This document shows positions 52,904-62,688 of a stretch of DNA of 64,000 bases, piece by piece. The translations under genes and the position numbers were made by a program. The notes below the pieces were generated by a model. The model was given only the letters and a program-made list of their open reading frames with translations. It was not told the DNA's origin and searched no databases. This stretch comes from Streptomyces megasporus. Lineage in GTDB: Bacteria; Actinomycetota; Actinomycetes; Streptomycetales; Streptomycetaceae. The stretch's first letter is position 1; each line of letters starts with the position of its first letter. The stretch is from assembly GCF_000718985.1 (NCBI RefSeq), contig NZ_JODL01000005.1, positions 62,001 to 126,000 of the forward strand. Direction: 5' to 3'.

Positions 52904-54385
52904 ATGGGGATAGTCGCCGGTCTGGACAGTTCGTCCGAGTACACCCGCATCGTCATCTGTGACACCGACACCGGTGCCGTCATCAGACAGGGACACGCTC
53001 CGCACCCCGTGCCGGAGGGCTCGGACGGCGGGGACGGCGGAGACGGCGCGGCCCCGAGCACGGGCAGGCGCACCGAGATCGACCCGCAGTCCTGGCTGCT
53101 CTCGATCGGCGACGCGGCGGCCGGCGGACTGCTGGAGGGCGTCCAGGCGATCGGCGTCTCCGCCCAACAGCACGGGCTGGTCGCGCTCGACGAGACCGGC
53201 GCCCCGGTGCGTCCCGCGCTGGTCGGCAACGACAAGCGGGCCCAGACCGCCGCCGCCGACCTCGTGGACGCCCTCGGCGGACGCGAGGCGTGGGCGCAGG
53301 CGGTCGGGGTCGTGCCGCAGGCGGCCCAGCCGGTGACGAAGCTGCGTTGGCTGGCCCGGCAGGAGCCGGAGACGGCGCGGCGCGTGGCCGAGGTGCTCCA
53401 GCCGCACGACTGGCTGGTGTGGCAGTTGCTGGGACGTCCCGCCCGACGCACCACCGACCGCGGGGACGCCTCGGGGACCGGCTACTGGTCGGCGGCGACC
53501 GAGTCCTGGCGGCCCGACCTGGCGGAGTTGGCGCTCGGCCGACCGGTGCGGCTGCCGGAGGTGACCGGCCCGGCCGAGGCCGCCGGGCAGACCCCGGAGG
53601 GACTGCTGATCTCGGCCGGCACGGGCGAGACGATGGCCGCCGCCTTCGGGTTGGGGGTCGGCATCGGGGACGCGGTGGTCTCCCTCGGGGCGTCCGGTTC
53701 GGTCTTCTCGGTCCACCACCAGGCGCTGGTGGAGCCGACCGGCATGATCACCTCGCTCGCCGACGCCACCGGCATGCACCTGCCGGTGGTGTACACGCTC
53801 AACGCCGTGCGGGCGCTGCGCGGCGCCGCCGACCTGCTCGGCACGGACCTGGAGGGGCTGTCGGCGCTGGCGCTGAAGTCCACGCCGGGCTCGTACGGGC
53901 TGGTGCTGCTGCCCTATCTGGAGGGCGAGCGCACCCCCGACCTGCCGCACACCGCGGGCACCCTGGCCGGGCTGCGACGGGAGAGCATGAAGCCGGAGCA
54001 CCTGGCGCGCGCCGCGTTCGAGGGGATGCTGTGCGGGCTCGCGGACGCCCTGGACGTGTTGCGGGGCAGGGGGGTGGCGGTCAACCGGATCTTCCTGCTG
54101 GGGCCCGCCGCCGAACTCCCGGCCGTCCAGGCGATCGCCCCGTCCCTGTTGGGGGCGCAGGTGGTGGTCCCGCAACCGGCGGACTACACGGCGCTGGGCG
54201 CCGCCCGCCAGGCCGCCTGGGCGCTGGGGGTGGCCCAGGGCACCCTCTCGCCGCAGCAGCCTCCGCTCTGGCCCGCGCCCGCCGGGCAGGTCTTCGAGCC
54301 GGGCGAGGAACTGGCGGTGGGCCAGGCGGTGCGGCAGCAGTACGTGACCGTGCGGGAGCAGACGCACCCGGGGGCGTTCGGCTGA
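52904..54385 (+). CDS. FGGY-family carbohydrate kinase (xylulokinase-like)
   Basis: A 493-residue sugar kinase. The N-terminal ATPase half begins GIVAGLDSSSEYTRIVICDT, with SAQQHGLVALDETG and the acidic GNDKRAQTA region. The DASGTGYWSAATESW segment is typical of xylulokinases, and the C-terminal half has GASGSVFSVHH, LLPYLEGERTPDLP and AADYTALGAARQA-type segments. It phosphorylates a ketose or related sugar with ATP; D-xylulose is the best guess. Two residue stretches rich in Gly/Asp (about 38-50) form an insertion. The ATG at 52904 is 16 bp after the antiporter stop, so co-transcription is possible but unexplained. Confidence 0.87.
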   Translation: MGIVAGLDSSSEYTRIVICDTDTGAVIRQGHAPHPVPEGSDGGDGGDGAAPSTGRRTEIDPQSWLLSIGDAAAGGLLEGVQAIGVSAQQHGLVALDETGAPVRPALVGNDKRAQTAAADLVDALGGREAWAQAVGVVPQAAQPVTKLRWLARQEPETARRVAEVLQPHDWLVWQLLGRPARRTTDRGDASGTGYWSAATESWRPDLAELALGRPVRLPEVTGPAEAAGQTPEGLLISAGTGETMAAAFGLGVGIGDAVVSLGASGSVFSVHHQALVEPTGMITSLADATGMHLPVVYTLNAVRALRGAADLLGTDLEGLSALALKSTPGSYGLVLLPYLEGERTPDLPHTAGTLAGLRRESMKPEHLARAAFEGMLCGLADALDVLRGRGVAVNRIFLLGPAAELPAVQAIAPSLLGAQVVVPQPADYTALGAARQAAWALGVAQGTLSPQQPPLWPAPAGQVFEPGEELAVGQAVRQQYVTVREQTHPGAFG

Positions 54386-54404
54386 GACGGGGCGAGGCGG
54401 GGTC

Positions 54405-55700
54405 TCAGTCCAGGTAGCCCCTGAGCTGGTCCGCGTACGCGTGGTCGCGGAGCTTGCCGAGGGTCTTGGACTCGATCTGGCGGATGCGTTCGCGGGTGAC
54501 GCCGAAGAGTCGGCCGATCTCCTCCAGCGTGCGGGGACGGCCGTCGTCGAGGCCGTAGCGGAGCTGGACGACCTTGCGTTCGCGCTCGCCGAGGGTGGAC
54601 AGGACCGCCTCCAGGTGCTCGCGCAGCAACAGGAAGGCGGCGGACTCCACGGGCGAGGGGGCGTCGCCGTCCTCGATCAGGTCGCCGAGGTGGACGTCCT
54701 CCTCCTCGCCCACCGGCGCGTGCAGCGACACCGGGTCCTGGGCGAGGCGCAGCACCTCGCCCACCCGCTCCCCCGTCAGGCCGAGGTGGGCCGCGACCTC
54801 CTCGGGGGTGGGCTCGTAGCCGCGCTCCTGGAGGATGCGGCGCTGGACGCGGACGACGCGGTTGATCAGCTCGACGACGTGGACCGGGACCCGGATGGTG
54901 CGGGCCTGGTCGGCCAGTGCCCGTGACATCGCCTGGCGTATCCACCAGGTGGCGTAGGTGGAGAACTTGTAGCCCCGCGTGTAGTCGAACTTCTCCACGG
55001 CCCGGATCAGGCCCAGGTTGCCCTCCTGGACCAGGTCGAGCATGGTCAGTCCGCGGCCGACGTACCGTTTGGCGACGGAGACCACCAGTCGGAGGTTGGC
55101 CTCGATGAGCCGGCGCTTGGCCATCCGTCCCATGACCACCAGCCGGTCGAGGTCGAGGGCCAGCCGCTCGTCGAGGTCGGGGGTGCGGCCGAGCTTCTCC
55201 TCGGCGAACAGGCCCGCCTCGACTCGTCGGGCGAGCTCCACCTCCTCGGCGGCCGACAGCAGGGGGATGCGGCCGATCTCCCGGAGGTACTGGCGGAAGA
55301 GGTCGGCGGAGGGGCCGACGCCCTCGGTCCGCGCCGGCGGTGGGACGAAGGGCGGTTCGGCGACCGCTCGGAGGGCGTCCTCCCCGTCATCCCCTCCTTC
55401 CGGGACTTCTTCCGGGAGGGCCTCGGGGTGGTCGGCGGGCAGGGCGGCCAGGTCCGTGACGGTCGGGACGGGCGGAGGGGCCGAGGCGTTCGGAGCGGAC
55501 GGGGGCGCGGTTGCGGTGGGGGCGGCGAGCTCCGCGCCGGCCAGGGTCCGGGTCTGCACGGGGGTGGCCTCCAAGCTGATCGCTTCGGGTTCGGGGGCGA
55601 CACGCGAGACGAGGGCGGACGCGGCCACGCCGCCGTCCGTCCCGGGCGGGTGAGCGGCTCCGGGGACTTCCGGGGGTTCGCGCTCCGAGGACTCAGACAC
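54405..55700 (-). CDS. Principal-type RNA polymerase sigma factor (HrdA-like)
   Basis: A 431-residue sigma-70 factor of the HrdB/HrdA group. Region 1.2 is [21 protein letters not shown]. Region 2 has [39 protein letters not shown] and [15 protein letters not shown]. Region 3 is present, and region 4 includes [20 protein letters not shown]. The first about 130 residues are a Pro/Ala/Glu-rich low-complexity extension. The GTG at 55700 with GGAAG upstream is preferred to longer starts. From memory, hrdA is the principal-type sigma gene close to dnaG in S. coelicolor, hence the label; the exact paralogue needs phylogeny. It is convergent with the FGGY kinase. Confidence 0.93.
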   Translation of the reverse strand: MSESSEREPPEVPGAAHPPGTDGGVAASALVSRVAPEPEAISLEATPVQTRTLAGAELAAPTATAPPSAPNASAPPPVPTVTDLAALPADHPEALPEEVPEGGDDGEDALRAVAEPPFVPPPARTEGVGPSADLFRQYLREIGRIPLLSAAEEVELARRVEAGLFAEEKLGRTPDLDERLALDLDRLVVMGRMAKRRLIEANLRLVVSVAKRYVGRGLTMLDLVQEGNLGLIRAVEKFDYTRGYKFSTYATWWIRQAMSRALADQARTIRVPVHVVELINRVVRVQRRILQERGYEPTPEEVAAHLGLTGERVGEVLRLAQDPVSLHAPVGEEEDVHLGDLIEDGDAPSPVESAAFLLLREHLEAVLSTLGERERKVVQLRYGLDDGRPRTLEEIGRLFGVTRERIRQIESKTLGKLRDHAYADQLRGYLD

Positions 55701-55860
55701 CGCTTCCAGTGTGGGGTACGACACACTCCGGCCACGAGGGTCGTGCACCCGGTTTTTGACGTCCAATCGTGACCGGGCGCGTGCGGAGCGCCACGGAAGG
55801 GACCGCCGGGCCGGCGTGGGACGAGGCTCGCCACCGTTCGGCCCCGGTCTCGGCCCGGCC

Positions 55861-57768
55861 TCAGCCCCAGAGCGCGGCGGCGCCGCGGTCGCGCAGGGAG
55901 CGGCCGTACCGCTCCAGCGTCCACAGGTGTTCGGCGACGGCCTCCTGGCCCTCGTCGCCGCTGTTGACCAGGCGTTCGAAGGTGCTGCGCAGGTCGGCGA
56001 TCCTGCGGTTGACCGCCTCCAGGCGCACCTTGACCAGGAACTCCCCGGCGTATGCCGCGTCGGGTTCGCGGGGGGTGCGCGGCGGCTCGACGCTCAACTC
56101 GGTGATGAGCGACCGCACCGTGTCGTCCGGGGCCGCGTCGCGTACCCGCGCGAGGTACTCCCCGTCGGCCCGCTCCACTCCCCCGGCCTTCTCGATCGCC
56201 TCGCGCACCGCCACGTAGGGAGAGGCGGTGAACTCGTCGGAGCCGTAGGCGTCGAAGAGCGGGGAGACCAGGTGCGGGTACTGCAGGGCCAGCTTGAGCA
56301 GTTCGCGTTCGGCCAGCCGCTGGGGCGTGCGCAGGTCGAGCCGGGGGCCGCGCGGAGCCGGTCCGGACGGCGGCTGCGGCACGGGCGGGCCCGCGGGGCG
56401 GCGCTGCGGGGCGCCGGGGCCGGCGGCGCGGCGCTCGCGCTCCCAGCGGGCGAGCTGCCCCACCCGCCGCACGACGAACTCGGTGTCGAGGATGCCCAGC
56501 AGCCCGGCCAACCGGACCGCGTACTGGTGCTGGATCGCGCCGTCCTTGATCCGGGCGACGATCGGCGCGGCCTCCTCCAGGGCGGCGGCGCGGCCCTCGG
56601 CGGTGTCCAGGTTGTGCCGTTCGGTGCCCGAGCGGATGGCGAACTCGAAGAGCGGGGAGCGGCCCTCCACCAAGCCCCGCACCGCCTCGTCACCCTGGGC
56701 GAGCCGCAGTTCGCACGGGTCCATGCCGCCGGGGGTGATGGCGATGGAGGTGCGGGCGGCGAACTTCTGGTCGTCCTCGAAGGCGCGCAGGGCGGCCTTC
56801 TGCCCGGCCGCGTCGCCGTCGAAGGTGAAGACGACCTCCGAGCGGGAGTTGTCCATCAGCAGCCGCCGCAGGATCTTGACGTGCTCGCCGCCGAAGGCGG
56901 TGCCGCAGGTGGCGATGGCGTCGGTCACCCCGGCCAGGTGGCAGGCCATCACGTCCGTGTAGCCCTCGACGACCACCGCCCGACCCGTCTTCGCGATCTC
57001 CCGTTTGGCCAGGTCGATGCCGTACAGCACCTGGGACTTGCGGTAGATCGCCGTCTCGGGGGTGTTGAGGTACTTCGGCCCGTTGTCGTCCTCGCGCAGC
57101 TTGCGGGCGCCGAAGCCGACGACCTCGCCGGTGATGTCGCGGATGGGCCACATCAGCCGGCCGCGGAAGCGGTCGATGGGCCGCCCGTTGCGGCTCTCCT
57201 GGGCGAGCCCGGCGAGGATCAGCTCCTTGTCGCTGAAGCCCTTGCCGCGCAGGAAGCGGGTGAGGTGGTCCCAGCCGGCCGGGGCGTAGCCGACGCCGAA
57301 GTGCGCGGCGGCGTCCGCGTCGAAGCCGCGCTCGGCGAGGAAGCGGCGGCCGATCTCGGCCTCGGGCGAGTCGAGCCGCTCGACGTAGAACGCGGCGGCG
57401 GCCTTGTGGGCCTGGACCAGTCGGATGCGCTCGCCCTGCTGGCGTCCGGGCGCGTAACCGCCCTCCTCGTAACGCAGGGTGATCCCGGCCTGGGAGGCGA
57501 GCCGTTCGACGGCCTCGGAGAAGGAGAGGTGGTCCACCTTCATCACGAAGTCGAGGGTGTCGCCGCCGGCCTGGCAGCCGAAGCAGTGGTAGAGACCCTT
57601 GCTCGGGCTGACGTGGAAGGAGGGGGACTTCTCGTCGTGGAAGGGGCACAGGCCCTTGAGGTTGCCCCCACCGGCCGGGCGGAGCTGGAGGTACTCGGAG
57701 ACGACGGCGTCGAGCGGGACCGCGTCCCGCACGGCCTTCACGTCCTCGTCGTTGATCCTGCCGGCCAT
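55861..57768 (-). CDS. dnaG: DNA primase
   Basis: A 635-residue bacterial primase that lays RNA primers for replication. The N-terminal zinc-binding domain has C41-x2-H44 and C62-x2-C65 ([23 protein letters not shown]). The catalytic core holds the Toprim motifs [17 protein letters not shown] and [14 protein letters not shown] Pro-rich linker near 445-475 leads to the C-terminal DnaB-helicase-binding helical domain. The ATG at 57768 is chosen at the start of the conserved [10 protein letters not shown]; the longer frame would overlap the divergent sigma gene. It reads in the same direction as the HrdA-like gene, 160 bp upstream of it. Confidence 0.97.
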   Translation of the reverse strand: MAGRINDEDVKAVRDAVPLDAVVSEYLQLRPAGGGNLKGLCPFHDEKSPSFHVSPSKGLYHCFGCQAGGDTLDFVMKVDHLSFSEAVERLASQAGITLRYEEGGYAPGRQQGERIRLVQAHKAAAAFYVERLDSPEAEIGRRFLAERGFDADAAAHFGVGYAPAGWDHLTRFLRGKGFSDKELILAGLAQESRNGRPIDRFRGRLMWPIRDITGEVVGFGARKLREDDNGPKYLNTPETAIYRKSQVLYGIDLAKREIAKTGRAVVVEGYTDVMACHLAGVTDAIATCGTAFGGEHVKILRRLLMDNSRSEVVFTFDGDAAGQKAALRAFEDDQKFAARTSIAITPGGMDPCELRLAQGDEAVRGLVEGRSPLFEFAIRSGTERHNLDTAEGRAAALEEAAPIVARIKDGAIQHQYAVRLAGLLGILDTEFVVRRVGQLARWERERRAAGPGAPQRRPAGPPVPQPPSGPAPRGPRLDLRTPQRLAERELLKLALQYPHLVSPLFDAYGSDEFTASPYVAVREAIEKAGGVERADGEYLARVRDAAPDDTVRSLITELSVEPPRTPREPDAAYAGEFLVKVRLEAVNRRIADLRSTFERLVNSGDEGQEAVAEHLWTLERYGRSLRDRGAAALWG

Positions 57769-57883
57769 GGTGTGAAGTCTAGGCCGCCCTCGAAGGCCCC
57801 GCCCCACGGGCGTCGGCGGGCCCCTCTGTAACGATCGACCGTCCCGCACCACTACTCGGTGTAAGGCACCCGGAGGAACGGAG

Positions 57884-58435
57884 GTGCGGCCGGTGTCCGA
57901 CGACGCGGCACGCTTCACCAGCATGTACGACGCCTGCCGACAGCGCGTGTGGGCTTACGTCGTGAGCCGTGCGGGACGGCAGGTGGCCGAGGAGGTGGTG
58001 AGCGAGACGTTCGCCGTGGCGTGGCGCCGGTTCGGCGACGTGCCGCAGCCGCCCCTGCCGTGGCTGCTCGCCGTGGCGCGCAACGTCCTGCGCGACACCG
58101 TGCGGGCCGAGGTCCGTCGGTCCTCGCTCGCCGCGGAACTGCGGGAGTGGGCCGAGTCGGCGGAGGACGACATCGCCGAGGAGGTGGCCGACCGGATGGC
58201 GCTGCGCCGCGCGCTGGCCTCGTTGAGCGAGGAGGACCGCGAGGTCCTCGTCCTCGCCGCGTGGCAGGGGCTGAGTCCGCGGGAGGCCGCGCGGGTCGTC
58301 GGCTGCTCCGCCGCCGCGATGCGGGTGCGGCTGCACCGGGCCCGAAGACGGCTGACCCGGGCCGCCGAGGGCGGCACGGCACCGGTACGTTCCGTCGCGC
58401 CCCTCCGGGTGCGGACCGCAGGAGAGGATGCGTGA
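57884..58435 (+). CDS. ECF-type RNA polymerase sigma factor
   Basis: A 183-residue extracytoplasmic-function sigma factor with regions 2 and 4 only. Region 2 spans ARFTSMYDACRQRVWAYV to ETFAVAWRRFGDVP and PLPWLLAVARNVLRD. Region 4 is LASLSEEDREVLVLAAWQGL then PREAARVVGCSAAAMRVRL. It is divergent from dnaG. The stop sits one base before the ATG of a CU044_5270-type membrane protein, which probably controls or serves it. Two GTGs (57884 and 57893) are possible starts; each has a GGAGG upstream, and the first is used here. Confidence 0.9.
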   Translation: MRPVSDDAARFTSMYDACRQRVWAYVVSRAGRQVAEEVVSETFAVAWRRFGDVPQPPLPWLLAVARNVLRDTVRAEVRRSSLAAELREWAESAEDDIAEEVADRMALRRALASLSEEDREVLVLAAWQGLSPREAARVVGCSAAAMRVRLHRARRRLTRAAEGGTAPVRSVAPLRVRTAGEDA

Positions 58436-58436
58436 G

Positions 58437-59648
58437 ATGAAGCACGACGTCATGCGGCGGTTGGCCGCGGCACGCCCCGGCCACCTCGACCCCGACCGTC
58501 CGGTGGATCCCGAGGTGCGGGCCCGGGAGCTCGACCGGGCGATGCTCCTGACCGAGACCGCCGGCGCCCCGGAGTCGGTCTCGGTCGCGGAGCCGGCCCC
58601 TAAGTCGGCGCGACGCCCCCTGTGGCGCTCCCACCGGGTGTGGGGCACGGCCCTGACCGCCACGGCGGCGGCGGTGGCCGCGGCGGTGATCGTCTCCGGC
58701 ACGCCCGGCGCGGAGGGGGTGCGCCCCGGCGGCACGGACGCCGCGCGGGAGACGTTCGCCCACTCCCGGGTGCTGATGGCGGCGGCCTCCAAACTGGAGC
58801 GCGCCTCGGACGTGTCGGGCGCGTACTGGTACCAGGAGGTGCGCTCGGGCTCTCTGTCGGACGTCTCCGGCAAGGACTACACGGTCGACGTCCGGCACAT
58901 GTCGAGGGTGTGGGTCGCCGCCGGCAACAGCGAGCACTGGTCCCAGCTCTTCGAACTCGGCGCCCGGCCCGCGAGCCCGGCCGACGAGGAGGCCTGGCGC
59001 GCCGACGGATCGCCGAAGAAGTGGGACATCACACCCCCCGACGCACCGGCCGACGCGGACCGGCAGATCGTCCATCACCAGGGCGCGGGCCTGCTCCAGG
59101 CCGACGCGCCGGGCGGCACCGGGGACGTCGGGGACGCCGGGCAGATCAGCCTGGCCGAGCTGGCCAAGCTGTCCCCCGAGCCCGAGAAGCTCCGCACCCA
59201 GCTCAAGGCGCTGGTCGATCGGCACTACAACGCCCCGCGGCGCATCCTCGACACGCAACTGTTCAACACCGTCGTCTACGTCGCCTTCAGCTCGCCCGCC
59301 GAGCCCGAGCTGCGCGCCGCCGCGTACCGGTTGCTGGCGACCCTGCCCGGGGTGCGGGACCTCGGCGAGGCCGAGACCCACGACGGACGGACCGGGAGGG
59401 CGATCGCGATCAAGCCCCGGACGGTCGTGCCCGACAGGACCGTCGACTTCGAGCGGCGGCTGTTCTTCGATCCGGAGACCGGGATGCCCATGGCCAGTGA
59501 GACCGTGACGACCAAGGCACACGACGGCCACGAGGCGGGAGAACTCACGGGTTACTCGGTCGTCACCGAGATGACCTGGACAGACGAGAAGCCCCCGTTC
59601 GACGAGGACTTCATCGACCACGAGCCCGAGCCGGCCGACAAGCGCTGA
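58437..59648 (+). CDS. CU044_5270-type membrane protein paired with the ECF sigma factor
   Basis: A 403-residue protein of the actinobacterial CU044_5270 type. A cytoplasmic N-terminus of about 70 residues (MKHDVMRRLAAARPGHLDPD onward) precedes one transmembrane helix (GTALTATAAAVAAAVIVSG). The large outer domain has GAYWYQEVRSGSLSDV, ALVDRHYNAPRRILDTQLFN, VAFSSPAEPELRAAAYRLLA and VDFERRLFFDPETGMPMASE segments. Such genes usually follow ECF sigma genes, and an anti-sigma or sensor role is inferred. I use the ATG at 58437, 9 bp after GGAGAGG; an ATG at 58428 sits too close to that site. Confidence 0.82.
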   Translation: MKHDVMRRLAAARPGHLDPDRPVDPEVRARELDRAMLLTETAGAPESVSVAEPAPKSARRPLWRSHRVWGTALTATAAAVAAAVIVSGTPGAEGVRPGGTDAARETFAHSRVLMAAASKLERASDVSGAYWYQEVRSGSLSDVSGKDYTVDVRHMSRVWVAAGNSEHWSQLFELGARPASPADEEAWRADGSPKKWDITPPDAPADADRQIVHHQGAGLLQADAPGGTGDVGDAGQISLAELAKLSPEPEKLRTQLKALVDRHYNAPRRILDTQLFNTVVYVAFSSPAEPELRAAAYRLLATLPGVRDLGEAETHDGRTGRAIAIKPRTVVPDRTVDFERRLFFDPETGMPMASETVTTKAHDGHEAGELTGYSVVTEMTWTDEKPPFDEDFIDHEPEPADKR

Positions 59649-59735
59649 GGCCCTCTCGGCTCCCACCACTCCCGCCCTGTCCGCGCCCGCGCGCCGACGG
59701 GGCGGTGTGGCGTGTCGCCGCGCGTGGTGGCCGGG

Positions 59736-60998
59736 TCAGTCGCCGGCCAGGTCGTCCAGGGGCACCGAGGGGTCGGCCAGTTTCTCCGGGTCCGTCCGGC
59801 GGCCGGAGCGCACCAGCCGCTGGATCGGATCGGTGACGTCCCGGACGTTGGCGTTCAGCCCGGCCAGCACCCTCTCCTCGTGCAGCCAGAACGCGACGAA
59901 CTCCCGCTTGCCGACGTCGCCGCGGACCACCATCTGGTCGTAGGAGCCCGGGGGCGCCCAGCCGGAGTACTCCATGCTCATGCCGTACTGGTCGGAGAAG
60001 AAGTACGGGATCCGGTCGTGGACCACCTCCTGCCCGAGCATGGCGCGGGCGGCGGCCGGCCCGCCGTGCAGCGCGTTGGCCCAGTGTTCGACGCGCAGCC
60101 GGGTGTCGAACAGCGGGTGGTGGAAGGCGGCGACGTCGCCGGCGGCGTGGATGTGCGGGTCGGAGGTGCGCAGGGAGGCGTCCACGGCGATGCCCCCGAT
60201 GGACTCCTCGGCCAGTTCCAGCCCGGCGGTCCGGGCCAGCGAGATCCGGGGCGCGGCCCCGATGGCGGCGAGCACGGTGTGGGCCGGGTGTTCGTCGCCG
60301 TCCTCGGTGCGGACGGCGAGGACCTGGCTGTCCTGCCCGACGATCTCGGTGATCCGGGTGCCGAAGCGGAAGCGGACGCCGTGCTCGCGGTGGAGGTCGG
60401 CGAGGATCTCGCCCATCTCCGGTCCGAGGGCGGAGTGCAGGGGGGTGGGCAGCGTTTCGATGACGGTGACCTCGGCGCCGTAGGTGCGGGCGGCGGCGGC
60501 CACCTCCAGGCCGATCCAGCCCGCCCCGGCGACGACCAGGTGCCCGTTGTCGCGACCGAGTCCGGCCAGGACGCCGCGGAGCCGGTCGGCGTGGGCGAGG
60601 CGGCGCAGGTGGTGCACGCCGGCCAGGTCGGTGCCGGGGACGTCCAGGCGCCGGGGCTCGGCTCCGGTGGCCAGCAGCAGGGCGTCGTAGTGGACGCGGG
60701 CGCCGTCGCCAAGTTCCACCGTCCGGGTGTCGCGGTCGAGGCGGACGGCGGGCTGGCCGAGGTGGAGTTCGACCTCCGCCCGGGCGTACCAGGCGGGTTC
60801 GTGAACGAAGACGCTTCCCCGTTCGGCGGTGCCGGCGAGGTAGTCCTTGGAGAGGGCGGGCCGCTCGTAGGGGTGGTCGCGTTCGTCGCCGATCAGGATG
60901 ACGCGGCCGGTGAACCCCTCGGCTCTCAAGGTCTCGGCCGCCTTCGCCCCGGCCAGACCGCCGCCGACGATGACGAACGTGCGATGTGCGTCGACCAC
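59736..60998 (-). CDS. FAD-dependent ferredoxin reductase-type oxidoreductase
   Basis: A 420-residue flavoprotein of the ferredoxin/rubredoxin reductase family. The N-terminal FAD motif is FVIVGGGLAGAKAAETLR, followed by the FAD-contact YERPALSKDYL, the NAD(P)H-binding Rossmann LVVAGAGWIGLEVAAAA and the second FAD motif IHAAGDVAAF. The C-terminal RVEHWANALHGG and FFSDQYGMSMEYSGWA segments are typical. It passes electrons from NAD(P)H to a ferredoxin, usually for a P450 or dioxygenase, but no such gene is in this window. The GTG at 60998 has GAGGAGGAG upstream. A PucR-type regulator gene lies 198 bp upstream on the same strand. Confidence 0.92.
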   Translation of the reverse strand: MVDAHRTFVIVGGGLAGAKAAETLRAEGFTGRVILIGDERDHPYERPALSKDYLAGTAERGSVFVHEPAWYARAEVELHLGQPAVRLDRDTRTVELGDGARVHYDALLLATGAEPRRLDVPGTDLAGVHHLRRLAHADRLRGVLAGLGRDNGHLVVAGAGWIGLEVAAAARTYGAEVTVIETLPTPLHSALGPEMGEILADLHREHGVRFRFGTRITEIVGQDSQVLAVRTEDGDEHPAHTVLAAIGAAPRISLARTAGLELAEESIGGIAVDASLRTSDPHIHAAGDVAAFHHPLFDTRLRVEHWANALHGGPAAARAMLGQEVVHDRIPYFFSDQYGMSMEYSGWAPPGSYDQMVVRGDVGKREFVAFWLHEERVLAGLNANVRDVTDPIQRLVRSGRRTDPEKLADPSVPLDDLAGD

Positions 60999-61196
60999 GT
61001 GCTCCTCCTCGCTGCGCTGCCCCCCTACCGGTTTGCGTCCCCGTGAGCGTGCCGCACCGACCGCTTCGCCGGAAAGAGGCGATGGTGGCCGGTTCGGGTG
61101 TGTTGCGGCGGCGTTGTCCCCCTGGGGCTTCCCACGGGTCCTTCCCATCCGACGTCCCCGTCACGCCGCCTCGGGGTGTCGGTCTCACCGCCGGTC

Positions 61197-62486
61197 TCAC
61201 ACAGCGGTACGGATCGAGGGACGGAGCACTCGGCGGGCCGTCAGGGCGAGGGAGAGCTCGGCCACCTCGTGTGGACGGCCGAGCGACCGGCCGGTGAGCT
61301 GCTCGAAGCGGCGCAGCCGGTTGAGGACGGTGTTGCGGTGGCAGAACAGCCGGCCGCCGGCCCGCCGCGCCGAGCCGTCGCACTCCAGCCACGCGGTCAG
61401 GGTGTCCAGCAGCAGGTCCCGGTCGGCGCTCTCCAGCCGTAGGACGGGGCCCAGCACCCGTTCGGCCAGCGCGGACGCCAGGTCCGGCGAGGAGACCAGC
61501 AGGGCCGCCGGGAGGTGCTCGTCCAGCAGGACCGGTTCGCCTCCGGGGGCGGCCGAGCGCAGCGCGGTCTCGGCGAGCCGGCGGGCGTCGCCGACCGCGG
61601 CCAGGCCGTCCACGGCGGAGCCGATGCCCGTCCTCGTCCCGGGCAGGGCGGGCAGGGCGGCGGCCAGCTCGGCCAGGGCGTCCCGGCTCCCGCCGTCGCC
61701 CGTGTGGGGGTCGCCGCCGTGGGAGTCGCCGGGAGCGCCGTCGCGGGGGGCGCCGGCGAGCAGGACGATGCCCAGGTCGGCGTCGGGCCGGGAGTGCCAC
61801 AGGACGCGCAGGCCGGACGGGACGCGGGAGCGGACCGCGGCCCGGTGGGCCTCCCGGCCGGCGCCGGAGACGACCACCACCGCGTACCGGCCGCGTTCGG
61901 GCAGCCCCAGCGCCTCGGAGACCTCCGGCAGGTCGGCCACCCGCATGGTGCCCTCCAGGAGGGCCTCGGCCATCAGCCGACGGCGGTTCTCGTGCCGCCA
62001 GGTCAGCCGGCGCTCGGTCTGCCGGTACGCCTCGGCCACCACCGCGCAGTGCTCGTCGACGAAGTCCCACACCTCGGCCGCCACGTGGACCAGCAGCCGG
62101 ACGCCGTCCGGGTCGCGCTGGGTGACCCGGTCCACCAGGGCCTGCCAGACCACGGCCCCGCCGAGGCGGAAGGCGCGCAGCAGGGCGTCCAACGGCAGTC
62201 CCTGTTCGGCCCGTTCGGCGCCGATCTGCCAGGAGCAGCGCCGGGCGGCCTCGCGCAGTTCCTTCGGGCGCAGCAGGGAGCCCACGTTGTGCCGCAGCGA
62301 GCGGTGGACCTCCTGCCAGAGCTCGTCCTGGTCCACCGACGCGGCGCGGTAGGCGGGTTCCTCCTTGCGGAGCAGCGCGACCATGCGATCGGTGAGCAGC
62401 GGGAGTTCGTCCAGCAGCGGGCGGGCGGCCCGGTGCAGCACGGCCACGGCCTCGGCGTTCACGGGGGAACGTACGACGGGGTGCAT
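61197..62486 (-). CDS. PucR-type transcriptional regulator with C-terminal HTH
   Basis: A 429-residue regulator. The N-terminal half is helical (RRCSWQIGAERAEQGLPLDA, LRAFRLGGAVVWQALVDRVT). A middle GGDEF-like PucR region follows (GRYAVVVVSGAG, then SGLRVLWHSRPDADLGIVLL), and the C-terminal HTH_30 reads LECDGSARRAGGRLFCHRNT then VLNRLRRFEQLTGRSL. The domain layout matches the CdaR/PucR family, whose members activate catabolic or oxygenase genes. I start at the ATG at 62486 with GGTGGAGG upstream; an ATG 24 bp further up lacks a ribosome site. The likely target is the downstream flavoprotein gene or the regulator itself; the effector is unknown. Confidence 0.87.
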   Translation of the reverse strand: MHPVVRSPVNAEAVAVLHRAARPLLDELPLLTDRMVALLRKEEPAYRAASVDQDELWQEVHRSLRHNVGSLLRPKELREAARRCSWQIGAERAEQGLPLDALLRAFRLGGAVVWQALVDRVTQRDPDGVRLLVHVAAEVWDFVDEHCAVVAEAYRQTERRLTWRHENRRRLMAEALLEGTMRVADLPEVSEALGLPERGRYAVVVVSGAGREAHRAAVRSRVPSGLRVLWHSRPDADLGIVLLAGAPRDGAPGDSHGGDPHTGDGGSRDALAELAAALPALPGTRTGIGSAVDGLAAVGDARRLAETALRSAAPGGEPVLLDEHLPAALLVSSPDLASALAERVLGPVLRLESADRDLLLDTLTAWLECDGSARRAGGRLFCHRNTVLNRLRRFEQLTGRSLGRPHEVAELSLALTARRVLRPSIRTAV

Positions 62487-62688
62487 CACGGTCCTCCACC
62501 TGGCGGGCATCAGGGGGTCGATGCTGCATTGTGGGCGGGCCGGGACCGGTATGCCAGAGGTAGGGCGACATCGCTTACCAACCGCTTGGTTTCCCAGGTG
62601 TCCCGGCCCGCGCGCCCCTTCCGTCGGAGGGCGACCCCGTCGTGAGGCCATGTCTCGCACGGCGGGGCGGGACGGTCGGGGGCGGCCG

